A DNA stretch of 64,000 bases, taken from positions 1-64,000 of the forward strand of contig NZ_CBYM010000012.1 of the NCBI RefSeq assembly GCF_000577815.1, given 5' to 3'. Of the stretch, positions 46,811-57,557 are shown one piece after another. Every line of letters begins with the position of its first letter. Positions within the stretch are counted from its first letter, which is position 1. The position numbers and the translations under genes are program-made. Below the pieces are notes generated by a model. That model saw only the letters and a list, made by a program, of their open reading frames with translations. It did not search any database and was not told the DNA's origin. The DNA comes from Clostridium saudiense (GTDB lineage: Bacteria; Bacillota; Clostridia; Clostridiales; Clostridiaceae).

Positions 46811-47299
46811 TTAAAATGCTTTAAAAATACTGCTTGTCTTATCTGATATTGATACCTTTTCAATCTTATATCCTTTTTCATCAAGTACATTAAAAGCCAT
46901 ATAATCTTTCATATCAACAGTTTCACCATTAAGTTCTAGTTTATATGAAACCTCATACTCAAAATGAATATATCCATCATTTTCTGTTTCACTAGTTTTT
47001 GTAAAATTAATATCTGTAACAGCACTTGCTTCTGATATAACACTGCTATATCTAGTAAATATTCTATTAGCCATTAATAAATCAAAAGCATCATCAGTAA
47101 TATATTCACCAAATATTGATTTACAATCTTCAATGAATCGTCCTGACTCTTCAAGACTTGATATATCTTTATAAGTATCATATGATACTAACTTTCTAAT
47201 AAAACTTTCTACATTTTGCTCTTTTGACGAATTAGTACATCCCACTAATAATCCTATTGTTACAATACATAAAAATAAATATTTAATTCTTTTTCTCAT
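46811..47299 (-). CDS. Small lipoprotein of unknown function
   Basis: A 162-residue protein with a lipoprotein signal ending in LLVGC (Cys21). The mature part is acidic and of mixed alpha/beta type, resembling small NTF2-like/DUF4878-type lipoproteins, but I cannot assign it firmly. I start at 47299, where TAGGAG lies just upstream, and not at the ATG ten codons earlier. A TATTA pentanucleotide repeat lies in the upstream region. Confidence 0.7.
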   Translation of the reverse strand: MRKRIKYLFLCIVTIGLLVGCTNSSKEQNVESFIRKLVSYDTYKDISSLEESGRFIEDCKSIFGEYITDDAFDLLMANRIFTRYSSVISEASAVTDINFTKTSETENDGYIHFEYEVSYKLELNGETVDMKDYMAFNVLDEKGYKIEKVSISDKTSSIFKAF

Positions 47300-47354
47300 T
47301 TTTCTCCTACCCCCAATATAGTATTTCATCTATAATTTTTATTCTAAAAAAATC

Positions 47355-47378
47355 GAGCCATAAACTCCATTATGACTC
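47355..47378 (-). terminator. Rho-independent terminator of the CmpB-like gene
   Basis: The stem GAGTCATAA/TTATGGCTC is followed on the minus strand by GATTTTTTT. Confidence 0.75.
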
Positions 47379-47416
47379 AAAATTATATCCTATCTAATTG
47401 ATTTAGCTTAATTCAG

Positions 47417-47444
47417 TATTATATTATATTATATTATATTATAT
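47417..47444. repeat. TATTA pentanucleotide tandem repeat
   Basis: Five perfect TATTA units plus TAT, starting just 9 bases after the CmpB-like gene's stop. The terminator at 47355 separates it from the lipoprotein gene. Confidence 0.85.
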
Positions 47445-47452
47445 ATCTTTCT

Positions 47453-48457
47453 TTATTTATCATTTAATTCCTTATCTAAATTTTTAACTTCATTCATTGC
47501 TTCTTCATACTTCTTTGCCTTAGCATTTGGATTTCTTCGTAATATTTTTATTGATTTTATATACACATTATTTTCAGTATTATGAATTCTACTTTCATGC
47601 ATTCTTAATTTATTAATATACTCTTTAAATTCTAACTTTAAATGCTCAGTATCTTCTGAACCCCTGAAAGGCACACCCTCAAGTTTATCCATATACAATG
47701 ATATTTTTTCAGATAAGCCTCTGATTTTTTCTTCAGTTATAGATAAATTCTTTCTTATAATAGCTTCTATATGCATTGCTTTTTTTGTCTTTTTCTCACT
47801 CTTCCTTTCTTGTTGGATTTCAAGTTTATCAAGTATTCTTCCTTGTAAATCCTTGATATCTTCATTAATAAAAGCTTCAACAATTTCTAATCTCTTTTTT
47901 ATAACACTTACAGTTTCATTTCTTTCAGTTATTTTAACTAATACATTCTTTAAATTAATTGCTTCATTAAATGATTGGACTGCATCAACGGTAATAAAAA
48001 TAGTAGCTAGATAAGCTATTATCTCAGAAACTTGATTTGGTATCATTACAACTAAATTAGCTATTTTAGGATTAGCTATCTTTACTAAAAGCACCGAAAA
48101 TATTCCCCAAGCCAAAGATGATAATAAACATATATGTCCATTAATATTAAATGGCTTATCACTATAATCCCAATATCTAACATGGAATATCCTTTCCATT
48201 AACTCTCCAGTAATATACTCTAATATAGTTGCTGCAATCATTCCTATAATAAATATTAAAAAAGTATTATTTTGCACCATTATAGTTGAAACTAATACGA
48301 CTATTGCTCCTGAACCATAAATAGGTAGTAGAGGGCCTTTTAAAAAACCTCTATTTATCCATTTACGCTTTTTTAATGAAACATAGCATGATTCCCATAT
48401 CCATCCTGCAAAGCAATATAAATAAAATAATAAAAGCCATTGGTGTATTGTATACAA
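47453..48457 (-). CDS. CmpB-like putative ABC transporter permease (PF06541 type)
   Basis: About 334 residues. The N-terminal ~180 residues contain five or so membrane spans with the family's LYCFAGWIWESCYVSLKKRKWINRGFLKGPLLPIYG motif region. The C-terminal ~150 residues are charged and helical, likely a coiled coil (YTIERN... replaced here by ITERNETVSVIKKRLEIVE). I favour a TTG start at 48457, 4 bases after AGGAGG; the ATG at 48496 lies before that site. It has no ATPase neighbour. The role is unknown. Confidence 0.7.
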   Translation of the reverse strand: MYTIHQWLLLFYLYCFAGWIWESCYVSLKKRKWINRGFLKGPLLPIYGSGAIVVLVSTIMVQNNTFLIFIIGMIAATILEYITGELMERIFHVRYWDYSDKPFNINGHICLLSSLAWGIFSVLLVKIANPKIANLVVMIPNQVSEIIAYLATIFITVDAVQSFNEAINLKNVLVKITERNETVSVIKKRLEIVEAFINEDIKDLQGRILDKLEIQQERKSEKKTKKAMHIEAIIRKNLSITEEKIRGLSEKISLYMDKLEGVPFRGSEDTEHLKLEFKEYINKLRMHESRIHNTENNVYIKSIKILRRNPNAKAKKYEEAMNEVKNLDKELNDK

Positions 48458-48525
48458 TATGCCTCCTCCTCTTTCCTTTTTATACCATATTAACATATAT
48501 TGTATTATATTAAAAATAAAAAAAT

Positions 48526-48568
48526 TGCCTATAGTATAAATCTAACTCTTTAGTTTATACTATAGGCA
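48526..48568 (-). terminator. Rho-independent terminator of the GH13 gene
   Basis: The perfect 15-bp arms TGCCTATAGTATAAA and TTTATACTATAGGCA are followed on the minus strand by ATTTTTTTA. Confidence 0.88.
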
Positions 48569-48583
48569 TTTAAAAAACTTATA

Positions 48584-50251
<1,668 letters not shown>

Positions 50252-50340
50252 TTACATATTAATTTATCTAATAGCTAGCCATTGTAATATTCCCACCTCA
50301 TTTAATTAAAAGATAACAACTTGCAAGCCTTTAGATACCA

Positions 50341-50386
50341 AATTCTAACTTAATGTGTAAATAACATCAATATTAAGCTAAGAATT
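50341..50386. repeat. Imperfect inverted repeat upstream of the GH13 gene
   Basis: AATTCTAACTTAAT and ATTAAGCTAAGAATT can pair with a bulge and one mismatch around an 17-base loop. It lies 129-174 bases before the GH13 start and may be an operator or a structural element. Otherwise the gap 50213-50607 holds only promoter-like DNA and the remnant at 50467. Confidence 0.3.
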
Positions 50387-50466
50387 CAGTTTATAATGTG
50401 ATTATACATAATAATATTACTATTTTTCTTGCAAAATATAGGCTTTTTTTAACACAATAATGCTAT

Positions 50467-50541
50467 TTACTTCATCTTCTCTTTCTTTTCCAACATTTCT
50501 ATAACCTTCTCTAATCTTTTCTTTTTTGTATCTTCTTTGTT
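50467..50541 (-). pseudogene. Possible truncated YdeI-family tail
   Basis: A 24-codon stretch ends in KKKRLEKVIEMLEKKEKMK before a TAA. This resembles the C-terminus of YdeI/OmpD-associated family proteins (RxxRxEKxIEMLxxGKK). No upstream body is visible. It may be all that is left of a deleted gene. Confidence 0.3.
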
Positions 50542-50607
50542 ATTAAATTAAATTTTTTCATTTGTTAATTACCTCACTAAAATAAGTTTATCTAAAAAGG
50601 TTATTTA

Positions 50608-51474
50608 CTAAATCTTTATTAATAATATCAATGTTCCAACTACAATTAATACTAACCCAACTATTGATTTTTTTGATAATTTTTCTTTTAAAAACACATA
50701 AGCAAATAATATAGTTACTAAAATACTAAGCTTATCTATTGGAACAACTATAGAAGCTAGTCCATCTTGTAATGCCTTATAATAACATAACCATGATGCT
50801 CCTGTTGCTATTCCTGACAATATTAAAAATAACAAACTTTTCTTATCTATCTTTTTTACATCACTTTGTTTTTTAGTAGCAAAAACAATAATCCATGCCA
50901 TTATAAGTACGACTATTGTCCTAATTGCCGTTCCTAAATTTGACTCTACATTTTCTATCCCAACTTTACCTAATATAGAAGTTAATGAAGCAAATATAGC
51001 CGATAATAATGCATATACTAACCAAGCTTTTCCTTTAACTACTTTTTCTATGCTTTCTTTTTTTTGAATCATCAAATAAGTACCAATACCTATACCAATC
51101 ATCCCAACTACCATGTTTATAGTTATATTTTCCCCTAGAAAAATAAAAGCTAATACCATTGTTAAGATTGTACTACTTTTATCAATAGGTACTACCTTAT
51201 TTACATCACCCAATTGCAATGCTTTAAAATAACATAACCATGATGCTCCTGTTGCAAATCCCGATAATATTAAGAATGTCAATGTTTTTCCACTTATATT
51301 TCCTATAGTTCCTTGTGATCCTACTATAAATACCATAATCCATGAAAAAATCAATACTACTATAGTTCTTATTGCGGTAGCAACATGAGAATCAATATCC
51401 TTAACCCCTATCTTAGCTAAAATTGATGTTGCACCAGCAAAAAATGCAGATCCAAATGCATATAATATCCACAT
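50608..51474 (-). CDS. EamA-family (DMT) transporter with near-identical halves
   Basis: A 288-residue membrane protein of ten spans made of two EamA halves. Both halves contain LILSG(F/I)ATGASWLCY(F/Y)KALQ and (A/G)TAIRTIVVLI, and the DNA copies share a 28-base identical run. Such transporters export or import metabolites; the substrate is unknown. It is a single gene. Confidence 0.85.
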   Translation of the reverse strand: MWILYAFGSAFFAGATSILAKIGVKDIDSHVATAIRTIVVLIFSWIMVFIVGSQGTIGNISGKTLTFLILSGFATGASWLCYFKALQLGDVNKVVPIDKSSTILTMVLAFIFLGENITINMVVGMIGIGIGTYLMIQKKESIEKVVKGKAWLVYALLSAIFASLTSILGKVGIENVESNLGTAIRTIVVLIMAWIIVFATKKQSDVKKIDKKSLLFLILSGIATGASWLCYYKALQDGLASIVVPIDKLSILVTILFAYVFLKEKLSKKSIVGLVLIVVGTLILLIKI

Positions 51475-51590
51475 ATTTTTTTATTTCCTTTCTTTGCATA
51501 ATTCTTATTATAACATTACATTAATCTTATTCTTAACTAAAATTAAAAGAAGTGATATGAAAATTTAACTATACCACCTCTTTACTTTAT

Positions 51591-53267
51591 TTATATTCTA
51601 TTATCATTTAAAATTCTTAAAATATCTTTCTTATTAGTTGCCACTCTTGGAATTTTAATTTGACTTTTTGAAACTCCTTTTGAGATTAAAAATTTCTTTA
51701 TATTATCAAATGTATTCTTTCTAACAATATTAATGCTTATACATGATAATTTATTATTCTTTCTAAATCTTCCATAAGCTAAATTAGCTTTTTGAAGTTC
51801 TAAATCTAAAACCCTTTCAATCTCTTTTATCTTATCTTTAGATATTTCTTTATTTAATTCAAAATAAAAAACATATCTCCCAGGTGTTATTGTATTATCT
51901 GCCAATGTTGTATAATCAATTAATGATAACTTAAGTTCTTTCATAGTTTTATCTATTGAAGATATTAAATGTTCTTCTGTTGTTTTTTCAGAAACCATAT
52001 TAATAACTTGATTTTTTCTATATAAAAATTCAATTTCCGGTGAATTATTATAATAATCAACTACCTTTATTACATCACCTAATCTATATCTATAAAGTCC
52101 AGCATAGTTAGTTACTATAACCTCATACATTTCATCTACCTTTAATTCATCTATACAATAAGTTTTAGGATTGTCTTTATTACCTTCTCCTATTGGCATA
52201 AATTCATAAAATACTGTATCTGGTATTACTACATATCTTATTTTAGATATATAAGGATTAACTCCTATCATAGCTTCAGTAGCTGCATATGCTGGAGAAT
52301 AAATTGGTAATGATTCAGTATAATAATCTACCATATCATCATATATTGAAAAATTAGCACCTGTTACAGCTGCGATATAAGTTATCTTTGGCCAAAGCCT
52401 CCTACATATCCCTCTAAACCCCTTTGAAAATTCTTTTTCTATTTCATCAGCTCTTCCTGCATTTGCTTTTAAATAACTATTTAAATTTTTTCTTGTTTCA
52501 TCATCAATATTTAAATTCCTATTAATGCTTCCCCTTCTAATATCTTTTACCAATAACTCATTTTTATCTTCTAGAATCCTTAATGCATCTAAAACATTTG
52601 AAATAAATACACCACTTATATAAGTTAAATTTCTATCTTCAAGAGCAAATAATAGATGTAAATATAATGCTGCATTTTTATCTTTTATTTTCATTACTTC
52701 ATATGGAGAAGTATATATCTTAGGCAGTATATTTTTTATTGATTCCATCCCACCTGACGTTGCAGAACATATAGGTACCCCTCCATCAGAGTAAGTAGTC
52801 ATAACAGTATCTGCTAACATCAACCCTCGTCCATAATTCCATTGTTTTTTTAGATTATTATAGGCAAACCTTTCTATTAAAAGAGCCATATACTTACTTC
52901 CAACTTCTCTTGATTTTTTAGTGACAGGTATTAATTTTTGTTTACCTGTTGTTCCTGATGTATGTCCAAAATATTCAACCTCATCACTAATCAATATATT
53001 TTTTTCTCCCTTTAACATTTCATTTATATATTGCTCATAAGCTGAGTAATCTGTAATTGGCACTTTTTCTTTATATTCATTTATAGATTTTATTGAACTA
53101 AAATTATATTTTTCTCCATATTTACACTTCTTATTTTTATTTATTATTTTAAATAATACTTCTTCATTTACACTTTTTGAGTTTAATGTATATTTATTAA
53201 ACTTTTTTTCTAGAATTCCTCCTGCTGAAATCATAGTACGATATAACACTTTACTTATTATGCTCAT
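51591..53267 (-). CDS. GH3/JAR1-like acyl-adenylating enzyme
   Basis: About 558 residues of the GH3 family (named after the auxin-responsive plant genes, unrelated to glycoside hydrolase family 3). These enzymes adenylate a carboxylate and link it to an amine. The AMP-binding P-loop is FGHTSGTTGKQKLIPVT (~113-129), with a second motif YAGLYRYRLGDVIKVVDYYN near 390-410 and ISAGGI at the N-terminus. Bacterial members are scattered and mostly uncharacterised. I start at 53267; AGGAAG lies 9-10 bases upstream but inside a long hairpin. It follows NhaA on the same strand. Substrate unknown. Confidence 0.82.
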   Translation of the reverse strand: MSIISKVLYRTMISAGGILEKKFNKYTLNSKSVNEEVLFKIINKNKKCKYGEKYNFSSIKSINEYKEKVPITDYSAYEQYINEMLKGEKNILISDEVEYFGHTSGTTGKQKLIPVTKKSREVGSKYMALLIERFAYNNLKKQWNYGRGLMLADTVMTTYSDGGVPICSATSGGMESIKNILPKIYTSPYEVMKIKDKNAALYLHLLFALEDRNLTYISGVFISNVLDALRILEDKNELLVKDIRRGSINRNLNIDDETRKNLNSYLKANAGRADEIEKEFSKGFRGICRRLWPKITYIAAVTGANFSIYDDMVDYYTESLPIYSPAYAATEAMIGVNPYISKIRYVVIPDTVFYEFMPIGEGNKDNPKTYCIDELKVDEMYEVIVTNYAGLYRYRLGDVIKVVDYYNNSPEIEFLYRKNQVINMVSEKTTEEHLISSIDKTMKELKLSLIDYTTLADNTITPGRYVFYFELNKEISKDKIKEIERVLDLELQKANLAYGRFRKNNKLSCISINIVRKNTFDNIKKFLISKGVSKSQIKIPRVATNKKDILRILNDNRI

Positions 53268-53269
53268 AA

Positions 53270-53320
53270 TAAAGCACTTCCTATATATTTTTGTCATAAA
53301 TAATATATGAAAGTGCTTTA
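53270..53320 (-). promoter_or_regulatory. Hairpin that can hide the ribosome-binding site of the GH3/JAR1-like gene
   Basis: The arms TAAAGCACTT and AAGTGCTTTA extend through TATATT/AATATA to a stem of nearly 20 bp with a loop of about 12 bases. The inner part of the 3' arm contains the AGGAAG site and the stem ends 2-3 bases before the ATG. It may also act as the NhaA terminator. Confidence 0.55.
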
Positions 53321-53368
53321 TAAATTGCTTATATATTTCAAACTCATTTTATTATTATATAATTTAAA

Positions 53369-54535
53369 CTACTTTTTATGCTTAACTCTATCTCCAACAA
53401 ATGTTAAAATACTTGCTAATATTATTGAAACAACAGCAGCAATTAAAACTGAAATCTTTGATACACTTAGCTCAATTTCTCTTCCTTTAAATGCTATCTC
53501 TGATACAAATAAGGACATTGTAAATCCTATTCCTGCAAGTATTGAAACCTCCAATACATCATACCAAGATGCATCTGTAGGCTTTTTAGTTATGCCTATT
53601 AAGCTTCCTAAATATCCAAAAATCATAATTCCTAATGGTTTTCCAATAACCAATCCTAATATTATTCCAATCATTAAAGGGTAATCCTTTGCTAAATTCA
53701 AACTTCCTCCTAGAGTTATCCCTGTATTAGCAAAAGCAAATAAAGGAAGTATTACAAAATTTGAAAACGGCTCAAACTTATGCTCAATCTTATAACTTAA
53801 ATCCTTATCCCTATCCTTTTCATGTAAAACAGGTATACTAAATGCTAATATTACTCCGCTTAAAGTAGAATGAATTCCACTATAAAATATAGCTATCCAT
53901 AATGCTAATCCTAATATTAGATATGGATATAATCTATTTCTTTTATTAAAAAATCTAACACAAAATAAAGCTGCTATTAAAATCAATGAAATAATTATTC
54001 CAGAAATTCTTATATGAGAAGAATAAAAAACACCTATTATAACTATTGATAGCAAATCATCTACTACAGCTAAGGTAAGCAAAAATAATTTTAGTGAAAA
54101 CTTCAGCTTACTTTCAAGAATTGAAAAAATACCTATTGCAAATGCTATATCTGTTGATAGTGGTATCCCTGCCCCAATTTCAAATCCACTTTTAAAATTA
54201 AATAAAGTAAATATTAATGCAGGTACGAGCATCCCCCCTATAGCAGCTAACACTGGAAATGATGCTTCTTTTATATTTGAAAGTTTTCCATATACAATCT
54301 CTCTTTTAATTTCACATCCTACAACTAAGAAAAATATAGCCATTAAAAAATCATTTATGAAAACATGTAAATTAAATTCTTCTCCAATTTTCAAATCATA
54401 TAAAATATAATTATAATATCTATCTAATTCAGTATTTGCTAATATTAATGCTAATATTGTAGCTCCTAATAGCAATATTCCTGGAAATGCTTCTGAACTT
54501 ACTATACTTTTATAATCTTTTTTACTATCTTCCAT
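53369..54535 (-). CDS. nhaA: NhaA-type Na+/H+ antiporter
   Basis: A 388-residue inner-membrane antiporter with about 12 spans. The sodium/proton-binding aspartates are D159-D160 in LAVVDDLLSIVII, equal to D163/D164 of E. coli NhaA, and the crossed-helix motif with STDIAFA (residue ~127) is present. It exchanges protons for Na+ in pH and salt homeostasis. It is a single gene. Confidence 0.95.
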   Translation of the reverse strand: MEDSKKDYKSIVSSEAFPGILLLGATILALILANTELDRYYNYILYDLKIGEEFNLHVFINDFLMAIFFLVVGCEIKREIVYGKLSNIKEASFPVLAAIGGMLVPALIFTLFNFKSGFEIGAGIPLSTDIAFAIGIFSILESKLKFSLKLFLLTLAVVDDLLSIVIIGVFYSSHIRISGIIISLILIAALFCVRFFNKRNRLYPYLILGLALWIAIFYSGIHSTLSGVILAFSIPVLHEKDRDKDLSYKIEHKFEPFSNFVILPLFAFANTGITLGGSLNLAKDYPLMIGIILGLVIGKPLGIMIFGYLGSLIGITKKPTDASWYDVLEVSILAGIGFTMSLFVSEIAFKGREIELSVSKISVLIAAVVSIILASILTFVGDRVKHKK

Positions 54536-54649
54536 AACTGTGCTCCTAATACATTCTTATTTTTCCTTACTGTTATATTTTGCACAGTTCTTTTCTTTTT
54601 ATCCTTTGCGTAACACTTGTGATTGTGATATTGGATATGATTAAATAAA

Positions 54650-54695
54650 AAAAGTCTGAAACATTAATTAAATTCAATTAATGTTTCAGACTTTT
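54650..54695 (-). terminator. Rho-independent terminator of the fru operon
   Basis: The nearly perfect arms AAAAGTCTGAAACATTAATT and AATTAATGTTTCAGACTTTT lie just after the fruA stop, and the T-rich arm plus TTTTATT follow on the minus strand. Confidence 0.9.
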
Positions 54696-54699
54696 AAAA

Positions 54700-56631
54700 T
54701 TATTCTACTACTTTTTTCTTTAATACTGCTAACATTGCCATTCCTACTACAGAACCTATTACAACTGCTGCTAAGAATCCAAATGGATTTCCGATTACAG
54801 GTAATACGAATATTCCACCATGAGGAGCTCTTAATTGACAGTCAAAGAACATTGTAAGTGCTCCTGCTGTTGCAGAACCTATTACACATGAAGGTATAAC
54901 TCTTAATGGATCTGCTGCTGCAAAAGGAATTGCTCCTTCTGTTATGAATGATAATCCCATAATATAGTTTGTAAGAGCTGATTGTCTTTCTCTCTTAGTA
55001 AACTTATTCTTAAAGAATGTTGATGCTAAAGCTATAGCAAGTGGTGGAACCATACCACCAGCCATTACAGCTGCCATTACTTCATAGTTTCCAGATGCAA
55101 GTGATGCTGTACCAAATACATATGCTGCTTTATTGAAAGGACCACCCATATCAATTGACATCATACCTGCAACAACAATACCTAATAATACTTTACTTGT
55201 TCCACCCATTGAGTTAAGGAAATGTGTGATTGCTTCATTTATTCCACCAAAGAAAGGATTTACGAATATCATGATTGCTCCCATTAAACCTATACCTATT
55301 AGTGGATATAATAAAGTTGGTTTTAAACCTTCTAATGCTTGTGGTAATTTATCAAATATCTTCTTTAATCCTAATACTAAGTAACCACCAACAAAACCTG
55401 CAAATAATGCTCCTAAGAATCCTCCGCTAATAACAGATACTGAAGAATCAAATGCACTTGCATAAGTTGTACCTAAGTTAGCTAACATACCACCAACAAA
55501 ACCAACTGCAAGACCTGGTCTATCTGCAATACTCATTGAAATATATCCTGCAAGTACTGGTAACATAAATCCAAATGATGTTTCACCTATAGTTTTTATA
55601 AATGCTGCGATTGGTGTATTCTTACCAAAGTTAGATGGATCTATACTATAATTATCTAGTAAGAATGCTATAGCTATTAATATACCTCCACCTATAACAA
55701 ATGGTAACATATGAGATACACCATTCATTAAGTGCTTATATATTTGTCTTCCAAAGCTTTCTCCTTCATCTGATGATGAGCCTTCGCTATCACTTCCACC
55801 TGCATGATGATATACTGGAGCATCACCATTAGTAGCTCTAGTTAATAATTCTTCTGTTTTATGAATTCCATTTGCAACCTTAGTTTGAATAACTTTCTTT
55901 CCTTCAAATCTAGCCATTTCAACCTTCTTATCAGCTGCAACTATTATACAATCTGCATTAGCTATTTCTTCATCAGTTAAAACATTTTTAGCTCCACCTG
56001 AACCATTAGTTTCAACCTTTATTGTAATTCCCATGTCTTTAGCTTTATTTTCTAAAGCTTCTGCTGCCATAAATGTATGAGCAATTCCTGTAGGACATGC
56101 TGTAACTGCTAATACTCTATATCCACTAGCTTGTGCTTTTTGAGCTTCTTCTTTATCACTTTCAGCCTTTAACTTATCATTTTCTTTAGAATCAATAAGT
56201 TCTAAGAATTCATTAACACTCTTAGCATTAATTAATTGATCTTTAAATTCAGGATCCATTAACATCATAGATAATCTTGCTAACACATCTAAATGAAGAT
56301 TATTTTCTCCTTCTGGTGCAGCAATCATAAAGAATAATTTTGCCGGTTCACCATCTAATGAATCATAATCAATACCATTAGTAAGTACCATTGCACTAAG
56401 ACCAGCTTCTTTTACTGCAGTTGTCTTAGCATGAGGAATTGCTATATTATCTCCGATTCCCGTTGTGCTTAAGCTTTCTCTTGCTAATACTGCTTCTTTA
56501 TAAGCTTCCTTATCATTTAATCTTCCTGTTTCATTCATTAAATCAACAAGTTTATTAATAGCTTCTTCCTTTGTTTTTACATTAGGATTAAGTGCTATAC
56601 CATTCTTTTTTAATAAATCTGTTATTTTCAC
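54700..56631 (-). CDS. fruA: PTS fructose EIIABC
   Basis: A 643-residue fructose permease with all three domains fused: IIA (1-~150, H67 in IAIPHAKT), IIB (~170-270, phospho-cysteine C179 in AVTACPTGIAHTF) and IIC (~295-640). It yields fructose-1-phosphate, the substrate of the adjacent FruK. The start is GTG, 6-7 bases after GGAGGA, 20 bases after fruK. Order fruR-fruK-fruA is the usual Firmicute fru operon. Confidence 0.96.
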   Translation of the reverse strand: MKITDLLKKNGIALNPNVKTKEEAINKLVDLMNETGRLNDKEAYKEAVLARESLSTTGIGDNIAIPHAKTTAVKEAGLSAMVLTNGIDYDSLDGEPAKLFFMIAAPEGENNLHLDVLARLSMMLMDPEFKDQLINAKSVNEFLELIDSKENDKLKAESDKEEAQKAQASGYRVLAVTACPTGIAHTFMAAEALENKAKDMGITIKVETNGSGGAKNVLTDEEIANADCIIVAADKKVEMARFEGKKVIQTKVANGIHKTEELLTRATNGDAPVYHHAGGSDSEGSSSDEGESFGRQIYKHLMNGVSHMLPFVIGGGILIAIAFLLDNYSIDPSNFGKNTPIAAFIKTIGETSFGFMLPVLAGYISMSIADRPGLAVGFVGGMLANLGTTYASAFDSSVSVISGGFLGALFAGFVGGYLVLGLKKIFDKLPQALEGLKPTLLYPLIGIGLMGAIMIFVNPFFGGINEAITHFLNSMGGTSKVLLGIVVAGMMSIDMGGPFNKAAYVFGTASLASGNYEVMAAVMAGGMVPPLAIALASTFFKNKFTKRERQSALTNYIMGLSFITEGAIPFAAADPLRVIPSCVIGSATAGALTMFFDCQLRAPHGGIFVLPVIGNPFGFLAAVVIGSVVGMAMLAVLKKKVVE

Positions 56632-56651
56632 TTTTTAGTCCTCCTTTAAAT

Positions 56652-57557
56652 TTAATTGATTTGATTTAATAATTCATAAACATAATCTTTTGTTGCTAAA
56701 CCTTCTGAAAAAGCAGAAGCACTTCCTGTTGCTACTCCTAATTTAAATCCTTTTTCTACTTCGTTTGCTTCTAAATATCCTGCAATAAATCCTGCTACCA
56801 TTGAATCACCGGCTCCAACAGAATTTTTAACCTCACCTTTTGGAACATTACTTGTAATAACATCCCCATTTTCTTTAATTAGAATTGCTCCATCACCAGC
56901 CATAGATATAAGTACATTTCTTGCCCCCATATCTTTAAGCTTCTTAGCATATTCTATAATTTCATCATTTCCTTTAAGTTTTACATTAAATAAATCTCCA
57001 AGTTCATGATGATTTGGTTTTATTAAAAATGGTTTATATTTTAAAACCTTTAATAACGATTCCCCAGTTGTATCTACAATACATTTGACTCTCTTATCTT
57101 GAAGAGACTCCATAATTCTTTCATAAATATCTACTGGCATTGTTTTTGGTATACTCCCAGCTAATACTAAAATATCCCCTTCAGATAATTTATCTAACTT
57201 TCCATAAAGCTCATGTAATGCTTCATCTGAAATTTCTGGTCCTCCACCATTTATTTCACTTTCAACATCAGCCTTTATCTTAACATTTATTCTAGACATT
57301 CCATTTTTTAATTTAATAAAATCTGTATCACAGCCAAATTCTCTTACTTCTCTTTCGATTTCTTCACCTGTAAATCCAGCAATAAATCCTAAGGCTTTAC
57401 TTTTAACTCCTAAATTATTTAAGACAATAGAAACATTAATTCCTTTACCACCTGCATAAACATTCTCACAAGTACTTCTATTAACATGACCTAAATTAAA
57501 ATCATCCATTTTTACTATATAATCTAATGCTGGGTTAAATGTAATAGTATATATCAT
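56652..57557 (-). CDS. fruK: 1-phosphofructokinase
   Basis: A 301-residue PfkB-family kinase making fructose-1,6-bisphosphate from fructose-1-phosphate. Motifs are ITFNPALDYIV at the start, GGKGINVS near 38-45 and NSVGAGDSMVAGF near 245-257 with the catalytic Asp. Its ATG overlaps the fruR stop by one base (TAATG), implying coupling. Confidence 0.96.
   Translation of the reverse strand: MIYTITFNPALDYIVKMDDFNLGHVNRSTCENVYAGGKGINVSIVLNNLGVKSKALGFIAGFTGEEIEREVREFGCDTDFIKLKNGMSRINVKIKADVESEINGGGPEISDEALHELYGKLDKLSEGDILVLAGSIPKTMPVDIYERIMESLQDKRVKCIVDTTGESLLKVLKYKPFLIKPNHHELGDLFNVKLKGNDEIIEYAKKLKDMGARNVLISMAGDGAILIKENGDVITSNVPKGEVKNSVGAGDSMVAGFIAGYLEANEVEKGFKLGVATGSASAFSEGLATKDYVYELLNQIN

Noticed and set aside
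47346-47378. Shared GAGCCATAAACT near 46758 and 47355 as a dispersed repeat
   Set aside because: Both copies lie in terminator-like hairpins after genes, so similar stem sequence explains them; two short copies are not enough for a repeat family.
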